A stretch of 64,000 bases of DNA from Candidatus Scalindua sp. (GTDB lineage Bacteria > Planctomycetota > Brocadiia > Brocadiales > Scalinduaceae), in assembly GCA_031316155.1 (NCBI GenBank), contig JALDRB010000016.1, positions 1-64,000 of the forward strand, in the 5' to 3' direction. Positions 19,892 to 30,450 of the stretch are shown here, piece after piece (within the stretch, counting starts at the first letter, position 1; each line of letters opens with the position of its first letter). Below the pieces are notes generated by a model. It did no database searches, had not been told where the DNA came from, and saw only the letters and a list, made by a program, of their open reading frames with translations. A program made the translations under genes and the position numbers.

Positions 19892-19932
19892 GTCTTGACA
19901 ACAATATTTACCCAAATTAAGATTGATAAAAT

Positions 19933-20496
19933 ATGATAGATAAAGAGAAGATAATTAAGGCTGTTGGGTTATTCCTGGAGGGTATTGGTGATGACCCAGA
20001 ACGTGAGGGTCTTCAGGAAACCCCCACACGGGTTGCAGAAATGTGTGAAGAGATATTTTCTGGAATTGGTGTAGATTCAGGAAAACTGATTAAAATTTTA
20101 CAGTCTGAAGATCACGATGAAATAGTTCTGTTAAAAGACATCCCGTTCTTTTCTGTTTGTGAACATCATCTGCTCCCTTTTTTGGGGAAAGCCCATGTTG
20201 CTTACATACCGAATGGCTCTCGAGTTACCGGATTGAGTAAACTTGCAAGAGTAGTAGAAATAGAATCAAAAAAATTGCAGACCCAGGAACGTCTTACTAC
20301 GGCGATCGCTAATTCAATCATGAAAGCCCTTGAACCAAAGGGAACAATGGCGATTGTTGAAGCAGAACATCTTTGCATGACCATGAGAGGAGTAAAAAAA
20401 CCGGGTACTATTACGATGACGTCCGTAGTGAGGGGAATCTTTCGAGAAAGTCTGGCAACCCGGAACGAAGCGATGTCTTTAATTATGAGCAGATAA
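19933..20496 (+). CDS. folE: GTP cyclohydrolase I
   Basis: Converts GTP to dihydroneopterin triphosphate, entry to folate and pterins. Zinc ligands are visible in [10 protein letters not shown] and [33 protein letters not shown] and the C-terminal [11 protein letters not shown] are conserved. 187 aa is typical. Last gene of the cdaA operon and pathway partner of folP. Confidence 0.96.
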   Translation: MIDKEKIIKAVGLFLEGIGDDPEREGLQETPTRVAEMCEEIFSGIGVDSGKLIKILQSEDHDEIVLLKDIPFFSVCEHHLLPFLGKAHVAYIPNGSRVTGLSKLARVVEIESKKLQTQERLTTAIANSIMKALEPKGTMAIVEAEHLCMTMRGVKKPGTITMTSVVRGIFRESLATRNEAMSLIMSR

Positions 20497-20621
20497 GTTA
20501 CCACGAAACAATAAAGACCAAAAACGACATATTATTGTTTCGGTTCTTTTTAGAAGTAAGGCTCATATTCTCTTTTCCGTTTGTTACACTGAAAAACTAA
20601 GTTGTATTTTTCTCTATAATC

Positions 20622-22280
20622 ATGAAAACAAAGAACATTTTCGTAATAGTGATACTGGTGAATTTGGTCATGTTTTCTTATACTGAGGCAGAAGCAAAGG
20701 ATGGCTATGGAAAGGCCCTCCAGGAGATATTCAGTGTCGGGCCAACGGTTGATACAAAAACAGAGACTGAATCTTTTGAAGACGGCAATCCTGCTGTGGA
20801 ATTTTTCCCAAATGATGTGAAGTTTCTTAATATGACACTCAAAGATTGCATAGTTCATGCGTTTGAAAACAATTATGACATAAAGATAGCACATCTCGAT
20901 CCTCCAATCAGGGAGAAAGAAATTACCGTAGAAAAATCGGTCTTTGATCCACTTCTGAAATTCACGGGAAATAGGAATGTTTCCGAGGAACCAACTGTTA
21001 ATCAACTACTAACAGGTGGTGTGGGTGTTCGGACAATTGAAATAACTGAATTCAAACGGGATAATAATACATTCAGTGCTGCAATTGAAAAACCCTTTGA
21101 GACCGGAGCTCTTTTGTCATTAAACTTCAATCTTATTCCACGTGAATTTATAGATCCCGCTCCGTTTCAACCTTTGAATCCACAGTCGAGGTCATTCATA
21201 GAGCTCAATTTGACCCAGCCTATCCTGAGAAATGCAGGGATTTTTTACAATAGAAGTAAAATCTACATTGCAAGAAACAACAAAAAAATATCACTGTTGC
21301 AGCTGAAACAAACAGCGATTGAGGTGATTAACAATGTTCAGAAGAAATATTGGGAGCTTGTAAAGGCTGTAGAGGATCTAAAGGTGAGAAACAAGTCTTT
21401 AGAAAGGGCAAAGGATTTATTGAGAAACAACAGAATTCAGGTGAAGGTGGGGACGCTTGCTCCAATTGACGTATTGGAGGCAGAAGAAGGTGTTGCTAAG
21501 CAGGTAGAAGGCGTTATTATCGAAGAGAATAATGTTGAAAATAAGGAAGACGAGTTAAAGCAAATTATGAATCTGAAGAGAGAGTCAATTCTGTCTGATG
21601 CTTCGATTATCCCGTTGGATAAGCCTTCGTTTGAAATCAGGAAGGTATCACTTGATGAATCAATCGATATTGCGCTTGGAAACAGACCAGAACTCTTAGT
21701 GCAAGGATTGGATATAGAAAATGCCAAGATTAATGTTAAACAGCGCAGGAATGAGTTGCTTCCTAAACTCGATGTGAATGCAGGAATCAGATACAGCGGA
21801 TTGGCTGCAAATTCTGGGCATTCCATTGATTCTGTCTTTTCAGAACAGTTTCAAACTGAATTCTTTGGACTTACTTTTGAGCTACCAATAGGTAATAGAG
21901 AGGCTCGGAATAATTATTCCAAGGCAAGACTCGAAACAACCCGGTCAATTATGAAAAGAAGCAGGCTTGAGCAGGATGTTATTGTTGAGGTTAGAATGGC
22001 AGTTCGCCAGATCAAAACAAATATCGAAAGGGTCAAGGCTTCTACTAAGGCTAAGGAGTTGGCGCAGGAGAGGCTGGAGGCAGAGGAAAAAAAGTTTAAG
22101 GTAGGAAGGACTACGAGCCTTGAAGTAGTGAGGGCTCAGGAAAACCTGGCGATTGCTGAGGGGAGAGCGACAAATGCCATAGTTGATTATCAGATTTCAT
22201 TAGGAGATTTAGAGGCAGTACAGGGTACAATTTTAGCAAAAAACAGTATTACGATAGAAGATGGAAAAGAGTTGAAGTAA
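20622..22280 (+). CDS. TolC-family outer membrane efflux protein
   Basis: A signal peptide (about residues 1-25, ending in AEAK) is followed by two tandem OEP-type repeats, each with long coiled-coil helices (QTAIEVINNVQKKYWELVKAVEDLKVRN.. and RLEQDVIVEVRMAVRQIKTN..) and outer-membrane strand segments. The closing AEEKKFKVGRTTSLEVVRAQENLAIAEG is a hallmark of TolC-like channels. No membrane-fusion or inner-membrane pump gene is adjacent, so its partner is unknown; the only RND sequence nearby is a fragment at 39.3 kb. Confidence 0.88.
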   Translation: MKTKNIFVIVILVNLVMFSYTEAEAKDGYGKALQEIFSVGPTVDTKTETESFEDGNPAVEFFPNDVKFLNMTLKDCIVHAFENNYDIKIAHLDPPIREKEITVEKSVFDPLLKFTGNRNVSEEPTVNQLLTGGVGVRTIEITEFKRDNNTFSAAIEKPFETGALLSLNFNLIPREFIDPAPFQPLNPQSRSFIELNLTQPILRNAGIFYNRSKIYIARNNKKISLLQLKQTAIEVINNVQKKYWELVKAVEDLKVRNKSLERAKDLLRNNRIQVKVGTLAPIDVLEAEEGVAKQVEGVIIEENNVENKEDELKQIMNLKRESILSDASIIPLDKPSFEIRKVSLDESIDIALGNRPELLVQGLDIENAKINVKQRRNELLPKLDVNAGIRYSGLAANSGHSIDSVFSEQFQTEFFGLTFELPIGNREARNNYSKARLETTRSIMKRSRLEQDVIVEVRMAVRQIKTNIERVKASTKAKELAQERLEAEEKKFKVGRTTSLEVVRAQENLAIAEGRATNAIVDYQISLGDLEAVQGTILAKNSITIEDGKELK

Positions 22281-22300
22281 AAAGAGTAGTACCGTTTTGA

Positions 22301-22472
22301 TATACTCATCTCATAATGATTTTCTGGCCTGCCTGTGCGTAAGGAACGCACGCAGACAGGTAAAATCCGAGATAAAATTGAGCGAGTAAAGTCCTCGGCG
22401 GCTTTTGTCCGGGGATACCTTCACCAGGGTTTGGTTTCCAGTAAAACCGAAAACCAAATCGGTTTTAGTATA
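22301..22472 (+). repeat. TATACT/AGTATA hairpin element, copy 3
   Basis: A 172-bp copy 20 bp after the TolC-like stop codon. The nested hairpin (22328-22360, CCTGCCTGTGCGT..ACGCACGCAGACAGG) sits in the loop of its first internal hairpin, between TTTTCTGG and TAAAATCCGAG. Confidence 0.85.
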
Positions 22473-22578
22473 ATCCTGGAGACTGGGTGTATAAGAGAGT
22501 GTCTGCCTGGATATATTGCTTCTCTAAAGAGAGGGGTAATTGATGAAACTTAATAAAACAATTACTAAATTACTTAGT

Positions 22579-22724
22579 TATACTCATCTCGTAATGGTTT
22601 TCGGACCTGCCTGTGCGTAAGGAACGCACGCAGACAGGTAAAATCCGATATAAAATTGAGCGAGTATAGCTGCAACCGAGATTTGGTTTCCAGTAAAACC
22701 GAAAACTAAATTGGTTTTAGTATA
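22579..22724 (+). repeat. TATACT/AGTATA hairpin element, copy 4 (internally deleted)
   Basis: A 146-bp copy in the same orientation as copy 3, about 100 bp away. The nested hairpin (22606-22638) occupies the same loop as in copy 3. The central GTAAAGTCCTCGGCG..GGGGATACC block is missing, as in the copy at 59862. It ends 20 bp before the ThiF-family ORF, so it may affect that gene's promoter or leader. Confidence 0.82.
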
Positions 22725-22744
22725 CAAAAGGAAGGCTTAGGTAG

Positions 22745-23551
22745 ATGTTAGAATTTACAGAAGAGCAGATAAATCGATACTCAAGGCATATAATTTTATC
22801 CGAAGTTGGAGGTAAAGGTCAGCAGAAACTGTTGAACTCTAAGGTCTTCCTGGTTGGAGCCGGAGGTCTCGGTTCTCCAGCCGCTTACTATTTGGCTGCT
22901 GTGGGAATCGGAAAGATTGGAATCGCTGACAATGATGTCGTTGATTTTTCAAATTTACAACGCCAGATACTTCACTCTACGAAGGATGTGAATTACTCGA
23001 AAGCTCTCTCTGCAAAAGAGACACTTGAGAGTTTGAATCCTGATGTTGAAGTAGTACCGTATATAGAACGTCTCACATCAGAAAACATTATCGACATTAT
23101 CAAGGACTATGATGTGATACTCGATGGTTCAGATAATTTTCCCACAAGATACCTTGTCAATGATGCCTGTGTTCTCACTGGGAAGCCATTGTCACATGGT
23201 TCAATCTTTCGGTTTGAGGGTCAGGTTACTACGATTTTGCCTGGTAAAAGTCCCTGTTACCGTTGTATATTTGAGGTTCCCCCTCCACCGGAATTGGTAC
23301 CTTCCTGCCAGGAAGCCGGAGTGTTGGGTGTACTTCCCGGTGTAATCGGAAGTATTCAGGCAACAGAGGTAATTAAGTTGATTCTGGGTAAGGGGAAACT
23401 CCTGTCGGGAGAACTCCTCCTTTATGATTCACTTGGAATGGATTTTAAAAAATTAACATTAAGACGAAATCCCGGTTGTCCAATTTGCGGTGAAAACCCC
23501 ACAATAAAGAAGCTCATAGATTATGAACAGTTCTGTCAGGTAAGTTTTTAA
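22745..23551 (+). CDS. ThiF/MoeB/HesA-family adenylyltransferase
   Basis: An E1-like enzyme that adenylates the C-terminus of a small sulfur-carrier protein (ThiS, MoaD or similar). It has the nucleotide loop GAGGLGSPAA, the catalytic-region NLQRQILH, DGSDNFPTRYLVND and two CxxC pairs (CYRC and CPIC) that bind structural zinc. 268 aa fits MoeB/ThiF without a rhodanese domain. No carrier-protein gene is adjacent, so the thiamine, molybdopterin or other pathway cannot be decided. Confidence 0.9.
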   Translation: MLEFTEEQINRYSRHIILSEVGGKGQQKLLNSKVFLVGAGGLGSPAAYYLAAVGIGKIGIADNDVVDFSNLQRQILHSTKDVNYSKALSAKETLESLNPDVEVVPYIERLTSENIIDIIKDYDVILDGSDNFPTRYLVNDACVLTGKPLSHGSIFRFEGQVTTILPGKSPCYRCIFEVPPPPELVPSCQEAGVLGVLPGVIGSIQATEVIKLILGKGKLLSGELLLYDSLGMDFKKLTLRRNPGCPICGENPTIKKLIDYEQFCQVSF

Positions 23552-23906
23552 TTCTTTCGGAAAGAATATTTTAACCAATTCTCCAACTGCATTGAAAACA
23601 TCCAAAAAATCGTAATTCATAATTCTGAAATGATTTCCCGATTCGTCAGGGATAAGATCTGCAAGCGGGCATCCCGGAATAGACGTGAATTTGAATTCTA
23701 CGTATCTAATGATGGTTGAGGTCGGCTGAAATCCGGAAACTTATATTCATACAATTCTCGATTCTGAAAAAAATTGAGTGAAATAAACGGGTGTTTATTT
23801 CAAAACCTCTCATATCTATACATGTTATGCTGCACATCCCTCTATTCTCCAGGTCACGTCCTACAACGATCAGAATCAGTATTATATAGAATCTCTGCTC
23901 TTAATA
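23552..23906. other. Intergenic region with eroded sequence
   Basis: 355 bp with AATTC-rich fragments like those in other intergenic regions and no clear gene. It may include the eroded 5' end of the adjacent cyclase pseudogene, but I cannot recognise it. Confidence 0.4.
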
Positions 23907-25355
23907 ATGCTAATTTCTGGAGCAATATTGACAGTAACCATTGTTGGATCTTCTCATGTAATTAAAGGACTTTCCCTAGTTTTAACTGAGGAAGGTTTGA
24001 TACTTGGTCTTCCTCGTGATGAAACTCTTAGGGGTATGAGTGATCTGAAGAGGTCGGTGCTATCACCTGTAGTTGACGTGAGGAATCCTGTTCTCGTTAA
24101 GGCGGTACAAAACTGGAAGAAGATGACAAAGGGGAATCAGGTTCCTTTTCAGTTTAAGACGGATAGAAAAAATTGGTGGGGAGAATTTCGAAGCTATTTA
24201 TTAGGGAATCGTACGTTTTGGATAGGAGTGGTAGTACCTGCAAGTGATTTTCTGGGGGGTGTGAAAAGACAGGGAAATTTCATCTTATGTATTACGTTTG
24301 GATCGTTGGTGTTAACTATTATTATCGCCATATTTTAGCCCAAACATATAGTCTGCCTCTTGAAAAGCTTGCGGAACAAAGTAATCGCATACGTAATCTG
24401 GATCTAAGATCAGATCAACAAATTAACTCAAGGTTTGTTGAGGTGCAACAGCTTGCCAATGCACAAAAAAGGATGCTTTTTGCACTGCAATCTTTTGCTC
24501 GATATGTTCCTGTTGAAGTTGTGCGAAAACTGTTACGGCAAGGTGAGGTTGCCAGAATTGGTGGCCGTACAGAATCTCTTACGGTAGCCTTTACTGATAT
24601 CAGTGGCTTTACTACTATTGCTGAAAGGATGCCTCCGGAGGAACTGACTGCCCACAGGGCAGAACATTTCGATGGATTACTGGAGATACTGCATAAAGGC
24701 AAGGCTACCGTTGATAAATTTATGGGAGACGCTATTTGTGCTTTTTGGGGTGCACCAAAACATGACCCAAATCACACTGAAAATGCCGTAAATGCAGTTC
24801 TTGATTGCCGAGAGAAGTTGGAAACTTCTAATTTGGGCTTGGGAAAAGAGGGAATTGCCACCGTTACCGACTTGTTTTGGTCTTGATACCAGTTCAGTAG
24901 TTGTTGGGAATGTTGGGGCTCATTCGCGATTGAATTATACAGCACTTGGCGATACCGTAAACATTGCAAGTCGCATCGAGGTGTTGAATCGCCTTTATGG
25001 AACAGTTGCACTTGCATCTGAAAAGGTTCGGGATAGTGCGGGAACGGAGTCTCTCTGGCGTTATGTGGACATGGTTGGCGTTCGGGGTAAAGGGAAAGCG
25101 ATAAAAATATATGAGCTCATTGGGCGAAGAGATGAAGTTGCCGTTGAAACCTTGAAGTTTGCCAAATATTATGAGGAGGCATTAAGGCTCTATCAAACCC
25201 GACAATTTCATGAGGCCATAAATGGTTTAAGAGAGATACAAAGTCGTTGGTCCGGAGATCTTTCTCTTCGCAGGTTGATACAAAATTGTCAATATTGTTG
25301 TGAGTATCCTCCACCCGATAACTGGGATGGTGTGGTTTGGCTCAAGGAGAAGTAG
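23907..25355 (+). pseudogene. Broken class III adenylate/guanylate cyclase
   Basis: Three overlapping reading frames together spell one receptor cyclase: an N-terminal extracytoplasmic part and membrane helix (23907-24338), a HAMP-like linker and most of the catalytic domain (to about 24880), and the rest of the catalytic domain with a short C-terminal tail (to 25355). Frame changes lie near 24330-24345 and 24860-24885. The catalytic residues are still present: FTDISGFTTIAE and KFMGDA metal sites and TALGDTVNIASRIE. The first residues of the gene are not recognisable. A remnant of a cNMP-binding protein follows, so a cAMP output and receptor may have decayed together. Confidence 0.8.
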
Positions 25356-25489
25356 TTTTTTTTAATTTCTTTTTGGAAAAATGCAAGGGAAACCATATAT
25401 GTTGTTTTCTTTAAGAGGCTTAGAGGTAAATCTTGTATTGACACATCTCGACAGAATTATTAGAATCTTCAGATGTTGTTGAAGGCATC

Positions 25490-25802
25490 ACAGTTGAATA
25501 TTTGAATAAATGATTCCTGGTGATGACGAGGTGACACTGGTAAATCTTGATGCCGGTTCCTTTTTTGGAGAAATGTCATTGATAACGGGCAATAAACGTG
25601 TTGCATCCGCAATTGCCCTCACGGACTGTAAGCTCAACACAATGGATAAGGAAACGTTTAAAGCAAACCTGTTATGTAAAAAAATTTTTTGAGAAAGATA
25701 CTTGAGACACTTGCTACCCGCCTGGAAGATGCTGATTTACAACTCAAACAAAATCTGCAGAGAATTGTCAGGCTTTCAAAAACCTTCCATATAACCGGTT
25801 AA
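25490..25802 (+). pseudogene. Remnant of a cyclic-nucleotide-binding-domain protein
   Basis: The frame from about 25510 reads EVTLVNLDAGSFFGEMSLITG then KRVASAIALTDCKL, the phosphate-binding cassette and following strand of a cNMP-binding domain. It stops at 25692; a shifted frame continues as a helical tail (ILETLATRLEDADLQLKQNL) to 25802. The N-terminal half of the domain is missing or unreadable. It lies directly downstream of the broken cyclase. Confidence 0.65.
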
Positions 25803-26006
25803 TCTTTCTTTTTCTGTTTTACACAATTTAATAGAGCAAATATTCTGGACTGTCAGCAAGCCCAAACCCTGTCTCAGCCATACTTCCCGAATTTTCTTGT
25901 GGGGCTGGGGAGTAGGTACATTCGGGTGAGAGACTTCTTCGTTCAGAAGGGGAATCTTGTCCCACGGAAGCTATTTTTTCGGATAGGTTGAAAGGAGCTA
26001 AATTCG

Positions 26007-27668
26007 ATGCTGCGTAAGATAAATCCTACTGAAACGGAGAGTTGGAAGAATCTTCACCTTCATTTTAAAAAAATGAAAAACGTTCACATGAGAGATCTTT
26101 TTCATGAGGATGCTGAAAGATTTCGTAAATATTCCATCAGGCATCAACAGATTCTTGTCGATTATTCCAAGAATATCATAACAGAGGAAACGCTTCAGTT
26201 GTTGATTGCTTTGGCCGACGAAGTCGGTTTGAGAGATGCAATTGAAAAGGCGTTCACGGGAGACAGAATTAATGAAACGGAGGATAGAGAGGTCTTGCAC
26301 ACAGCCTTGAGAAACAGAGAAAACAGACCTGTTTATGTAAAAGGCAAAGATGTCATGCCAGAGGTAAATGCCGTTCTGGATAAGATGAAGGAATTCTCAA
26401 ATAAAATTGTTTCCGGTAAATGGAAGGGGTTTACCAATAAAAAAATCAGGGATATTGTCAATATAGGGATTGGAGGTTCAGACTTGGGGCCAGTAATGGT
26501 TACTGAATGTTTGCGGCCTTATGCGAAGGAGGGTGTATCAACTCATTTTGTTTCAAACATTGATGGAACCCATATCAGAGAAACAGTGAAAAGTTTGAAT
26601 CCCGAAACTACGTTATTCCTGATTGCCTCAAAGACATTTACGACACAGGAGACAATGACAAACGCATTCACAGCAAGAGAGTGGTTCTTAAAATCTGCAA
26701 AGGATCAGAAACATATATCAAGTCATTTTGTGGCTATTTCTACAAACCGGGTCAAAGTTGAGGAGTTTGGTATCGACAAAGAGAATATGTTTGTTTTCTG
26801 GGATTGGGTTGGGGGGAGGTATTCACTCTGGTCAGCGATTGGTCTCTCCATAGCCTGCTCTATAGGGTATGAAAATTTCGCTGAGCTACTGGAAGGCGCC
26901 TTTGAAATGGATAAACACTTTTACACCGCACTATTTCATGAAAATATTCCCGTTATTCTGGGCTTGATCGGAATATGGTATGGAAATTTTTTCGGAGTAC
27001 AAACGGAAGCCATTTTACCCTATGATCAATATATGCATAGATTTCCAGCATACTTTCAGCAGGGGAATATGGAGAGTAATGGAAAGTCTGTAGATAGAAA
27101 CGGCAACAGGATCAACTATCAGACTGGCCCTGTCATATGGGGAGAGCCGGGGACAAATGGGCAACACGCCTTTTATCAATTAATTCATCAGGGAACGAAG
27201 ATGATTCCGGCAGATTTCCTGGCGCCGGCAGTAAGTCACAACAAGGTTGGAGAGCACCATACTATTTTGCTGTCAAATTTTTTTGCTCAGACAGAGGCTC
27301 TTTTACAGGGGAAAACCAAGGAAGAGGTCGTTGAAGAGATGAAGAAGGAGGGTAAAAGAGAGGAAGAGATTCAGAAATTATATCCTCATAAAATCTTTGA
27401 AGGTAATAAGCCAACGAATTCTATTCTGTTCAATAAGTTGACACCACGGGTTCTGGGGCGCCTGATCGCAATGTATGAACACAAGATCTTTGTGCAGGGT
27501 GTAATATGGAATATCTTCAGCTTTGATCAATGGGGGGTTGAGCTTGGTAAACAGTTGGCAAAAAAGATACTACCTGAGCTGAAGGATAATGAACCTGTTG
27601 TTTCCCATGATTGTTCTACCAATGGATTAATAAATGCCTTTAAAGAGATGCGCTTATCATCTCAGTAA
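26007..27668 (+). CDS. pgi: Glucose-6-phosphate isomerase
   Basis: Interconverts glucose-6-phosphate and fructose-6-phosphate. At 553 aa this is the long (E. coli-like) form. Signatures are intact: [41 protein letters not shown], the catalytic ESNGKSVDR region, [18 protein letters not shown] and the C-terminal [17 protein letters not shown] sequence precedes the ATG at 26007. It appears to be a single-gene unit. Confidence 0.97.
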   Translation: MLRKINPTETESWKNLHLHFKKMKNVHMRDLFHEDAERFRKYSIRHQQILVDYSKNIITEETLQLLIALADEVGLRDAIEKAFTGDRINETEDREVLHTALRNRENRPVYVKGKDVMPEVNAVLDKMKEFSNKIVSGKWKGFTNKKIRDIVNIGIGGSDLGPVMVTECLRPYAKEGVSTHFVSNIDGTHIRETVKSLNPETTLFLIASKTFTTQETMTNAFTAREWFLKSAKDQKHISSHFVAISTNRVKVEEFGIDKENMFVFWDWVGGRYSLWSAIGLSIACSIGYENFAELLEGAFEMDKHFYTALFHENIPVILGLIGIWYGNFFGVQTEAILPYDQYMHRFPAYFQQGNMESNGKSVDRNGNRINYQTGPVIWGEPGTNGQHAFYQLIHQGTKMIPADFLAPAVSHNKVGEHHTILLSNFFAQTEALLQGKTKEEVVEEMKKEGKREEEIQKLYPHKIFEGNKPTNSILFNKLTPRVLGRLIAMYEHKIFVQGVIWNIFSFDQWGVELGKQLAKKILPELKDNEPVVSHDCSTNGLINAFKEMRLSSQ

Positions 27669-27694
27669 TATTTTAGATATTTGGAGGAAAATAT

Positions 27695-28192
27695 ATGCGA
27701 AGTAACACAGTTATTACCGTTCTATCCATGGTGATACTGGCAGTTCTTACCACGGGTTGCTTAACGACTACGCAAAAGAGCGCAGGAGTAGGGACCGGTA
27801 TTGGTGCGGCCCTTGGTGCGGGTATAGGCGCATTAATAGGAGATCCCGCAATGGGCGCAGCGATCGGAGCAGGAGCAGGCGCCCTTGGAGGAGCACTGGT
27901 CGGAGACCACATGGATAAAAAAAGGGAAGAGGCTGAAAAATCAGATATGGAAAGACAACTCGAACTTGAAAAACAGTCAGGTTCAGGAGAGGGGAAGAAT
28001 TATATAGAGGCTCACCATGAGTATGTAAAGAAGAGGAAATGGGTTGATACCTCCAAAAAAGAGAAGGTATGGGTTGAGGAACGTGTTGAGGGTGACCGAA
28101 GAATCGAAGGGCATTATGAAGACAGGCTTGTGCCTTCAGGTTACTGGGAGGAGTATGAGGAAAAGACCTGGATTCCGGCACATTACGAATAA
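27695..28192 (+). CDS. Glycine-zipper lipoprotein (YMGG-type)
   Basis: A lipoprotein signal with lipobox LTTGC (about residues 18-22), then a glycine-zipper segment of alternating Gly/Ala (GTGIGAALGAGIGALIGDP..GAGAGALGGALVGD), which inserts in or spans membranes in this family. The charged C-terminal half (KKRKWVDTSKKEKVWVEERV) ends in repeated aromatic-charged strands (GYWEEYEEKTWIPAHYE). Strong GGAGG upstream of the ATG. Probable envelope protein of unknown role. Confidence 0.85.
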   Translation: MRSNTVITVLSMVILAVLTTGCLTTTQKSAGVGTGIGAALGAGIGALIGDPAMGAAIGAGAGALGGALVGDHMDKKREEAEKSDMERQLELEKQSGSGEGKNYIEAHHEYVKKRKWVDTSKKEKVWVEERVEGDRRIEGHYEDRLVPSGYWEEYEEKTWIPAHYE

Positions 28193-28215
28193 TGTATTGT
28201 GCGAGGTTCAGGTGG

Positions 28216-28392
28216 TATACTTATCTGATAATGGTTTTCGGACCTGCCTGTGCGGAAGGAAAGGAATGCACGCAGACAGGTAAAATCCGAGAAAAAACGA
28301 TGCGAGTAAAGTCCTCGGCGCCTTTTGTCCGGGGATACCTTCACCAAGACTTGGTTTCCAGTAAAACCGAAAACCAAATCGGTTTTAGTATA
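28216..28392 (+). repeat. TATACT/AGTATA hairpin element, copy 5
   Basis: A 177-bp copy starting 24 bp after the glycine-zipper gene. It contains the nested hairpin (28243-28280) in the loop of the first internal hairpin, as in copies 3 and 4, with a slightly longer central loop (GCGGAAGGAAAGGAATGCACG). Confidence 0.85.
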
Positions 28393-28500
28393 ACTCAAGA
28401 GAGAACAGGAAAATGGTGGTTAGTGAAAATACTTCACTCATTTCCGCCTGATTGATAATTTAAGAATGCCTGTTGTAACAATTATTGTGAGGTCAGAAAG

Positions 28501-29169
28501 ATGCAAGATAAGACAAAAGAAGAGCTTGAAATTGAATTAAGAGAACTGCACCAGGGACTAAAAAGAGCGGAAGAATTAGAGATCAGCAATAAGAAAGTGA
28601 TGGAGGAACTGCAAAAAGTTTCTGCCAAATATAAAGCGATCGTTGATGTTTTCGATGGTTTGATTTACATATGTTCAGAAAATTTTGATGTAGAATTTAT
28701 GAATGAGAAATTTCTGAAACGTACGGGTTATAATCCTGTAGGGCGGAAATGCTACAGGGCTCTTCATGGTTTGAACAGTATCTGCTCCTGGTGTGTAAAT
28801 GAGAGGGTGTTTCAGGGTGAAAAAGTGAGCTGGGAAGTCCTCAGCCCCAAAGATAACCGTTGGTATTATGTTATTAACACACCGTTTTGTCATCCAAATG
28901 GAAACAGGTATAAGATGTCTGTAATCCAGGACATAACTGATCGTAAGATTGAAGAAGCGGAACGGGAACAGATTCAAGAGCAACTTCAACATGTTCTTAC
29001 CAAGGTGCTGAGTGGATATCTTCCAATTTGTGCATCATGCAAGAAAATCCGTGATGGGAATAAAAACTGGGTTGAGATTGAAAGTTATGTTCGATCTCAT
29101 ACGGATGCTCAGTTCAGTCACGGTATTTGTCCAGACTGTAAAGAAAAGCTGTATCCGGAACTGAAGTAG
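28501..29169 (+). CDS. PAS-domain sensor protein with C-terminal Cys cluster
   Basis: An N-terminal coiled coil (about 1-45), one PAS domain (about 45-150, starting YKAIVDVFDGLIYICSENFDVEFMNEKFLKRTGY and ending with a PAC-like MSVIQDITDRK), a linker helix, then a tail with two CxxC pairs (PICASCKKIRDGN and GICPDCKEKLYP). This Cys-rich tail is common at the end of PAS and receiver proteins of environmental bacteria and may bind metal. No kinase, GGDEF or HD output is present, so it probably acts through protein contacts. Stands alone. Confidence 0.82.
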   Translation: MQDKTKEELEIELRELHQGLKRAEELEISNKKVMEELQKVSAKYKAIVDVFDGLIYICSENFDVEFMNEKFLKRTGYNPVGRKCYRALHGLNSICSWCVNERVFQGEKVSWEVLSPKDNRWYYVINTPFCHPNGNRYKMSVIQDITDRKIEEAEREQIQEQLQHVLTKVLSGYLPICASCKKIRDGNKNWVEIESYVRSHTDAQFSHGICPDCKEKLYPELK

Positions 29170-29604
29170 CAATCCAACACCTGTTAGTAGGTGCTGACAC
29201 CGGCACGTTGTATTGTTGAAACGTTATCAAATTCCTCAATTATCTCGCATTCCCTGTTGCTGTTCTTTTACCTTTTACGGTAACACAAGCTCGCCTTAGT
29301 AGATTAGAAAGAGGAGTTGAAGCTGATCCCGGCACCGATAAACCAGTCACAAGCATCATCTGAAAGTCCAACTCCGGAACTGGCATCAAGTTGAATATTG
29401 TTGTGAACCTTTCTTGTTGTACAAAAATTTGATGTGATGGTATTATTAATTCTTCTGTCGTAAACTTCTGTTTGTATTAGTTGAAGTTACGTTATTGAAT
29501 AATACGACCATATAATTCAAATAGATATACTAGAGAAGAAAGGATACCTGCGGCCAAGGATCTGAAGTTATGTATGAATTCAGGACCACAGACTCTCTTA
29601 AGGG
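29170..29604. other. Intergenic region with an eroded outer-membrane protein fragment
   Basis: 435 bp with no intact gene. On the minus strand, 29304-29440 encodes the C-terminal end of an outer-membrane beta-barrel (see next entry). The rest is AT-rich and unassigned; the promoter for the AsmA-like gene should be in the last 100 bp. Confidence 0.5.
29304..29440 (-). pseudogene. C-terminal fragment of an outer-membrane transporter barrel
   Basis: Reading from 29440 to the stop at 29304-29306, the translation includes VHNNIQLDASSGVGLS and DWFIGAGISF near a C-terminal Phe, typical of the last two strands of the MetA-pathway/phenol-degradation type porin family. Nothing upstream continues the barrel, so it is a short remnant. 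Confidence 0.5.
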
Positions 29605-30450
29605 ATGACTCATAACAGAAAAATATTTATAGGAATAGCAGGATTTTTGCTGTCTCTGCTCACCATTTGTAATTATCTCTCTTCTCCCTTCATTAATTCG
29701 GAATCGATAAAGAAAAAGATCCAGACTGCTGTCTCTCAGAAAGTTGGGGGGCAAGTTGAATACCACTCCGCTGATCTGTCAATATTTCCATTCATTCACG
29801 CACGGGTTGATCAGGTAACGGTATCTCTACCGGGAAAGATTAAGGGAAAAATAGAGACATTGGACTTCTTTCCAAAGATTTTACCTCTCTTCGCAGGTAA
29901 AGTACGGATCAGTAAAATCGATTTAGGGTCTCCCGATTTCGATTTTGTGCTACTTCGGGACCAAAAGACACCCAAGATAACAATAGAATTGATAAACCTC
30001 GATATGATTAAGGAGAGTATACTGAACGTATTGTTCCCGTTGCTCGCGGGACTACCGGAATTTCAGATTACCATTAAAGACGGAACAGGTAATATTACCG
30101 AAGGGGATGAAACCGTTTTTGATTTCAGGTATATGCAGGCAGAAATCAGCTCTCTTTCAAAAGAGATAGAATTCAACATGAAAGGCAACTCCGGAATATG
30201 TGATACTATTTCGGTGAAAGCAAACCTTAATCGAAGAGATCTCAAGGGTAATGGTGTTATCCAATTGGGCCTCTTTCGGCCTCAATCCCTTCTTGACCGT
30301 TTTTTACCGGACGCCTTCTGTCATATCTCAGAACCGATCGATACAGTGAGTTTACATGTTAAATCTGGTGGAACCAATGACTTAAAGGCAGAGGTGGAAG
30401 GCTCTCCTCTCAGTCTGAAAGTTAAGAAGGAGACAGTGTATTGTGCCTGA
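29605..30450 (+). CDS. AsmA-like protein, N-terminal part
   Basis: Begins with a signal anchor (IFIGIAGFLLSLLTICNYL) followed by the AsmA-type start (INSESIKKKIQTAVSQKVGGQVEYHSADLSIFPF..). AsmA-like proteins are anchored in the inner membrane and span the periplasm with a repeated beta-groove that carries phospholipids to the outer membrane. The frame ends at a TGA at 30448-30450, but the same protein clearly continues in the next frame from 30441, so a single-base frameshift near 30440 splits a protein of about 1,230 residues. Confidence 0.8.
   Translation: MTHNRKIFIGIAGFLLSLLTICNYLSSPFINSESIKKKIQTAVSQKVGGQVEYHSADLSIFPFIHARVDQVTVSLPGKIKGKIETLDFFPKILPLFAGKVRISKIDLGSPDFDFVLLRDQKTPKITIELINLDMIKESILNVLFPLLAGLPEFQITIKDGTGNITEGDETVFDFRYMQAEISSLSKEIEFNMKGNSGICDTISVKANLNRRDLKGNGVIQLGLFRPQSLLDRFLPDAFCHISEPIDTVSLHVKSGGTNDLKAEVEGSPLSLKVKKETVYCA

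Noticed and set aside
22335-22553. Short coding frame across the TATACT element after the TolC-like gene
   Set aside because: The frame is made almost wholly of the repeat and appears in the same way at other copies; it has no ribosome site and no protein family.
27673-27912. Pro/Ala-rich minus-strand frame in the glycine-zipper gene
   Set aside because: The composition is the mirror of the Gly/Ala zipper codons on the other strand; no real gene is expected.
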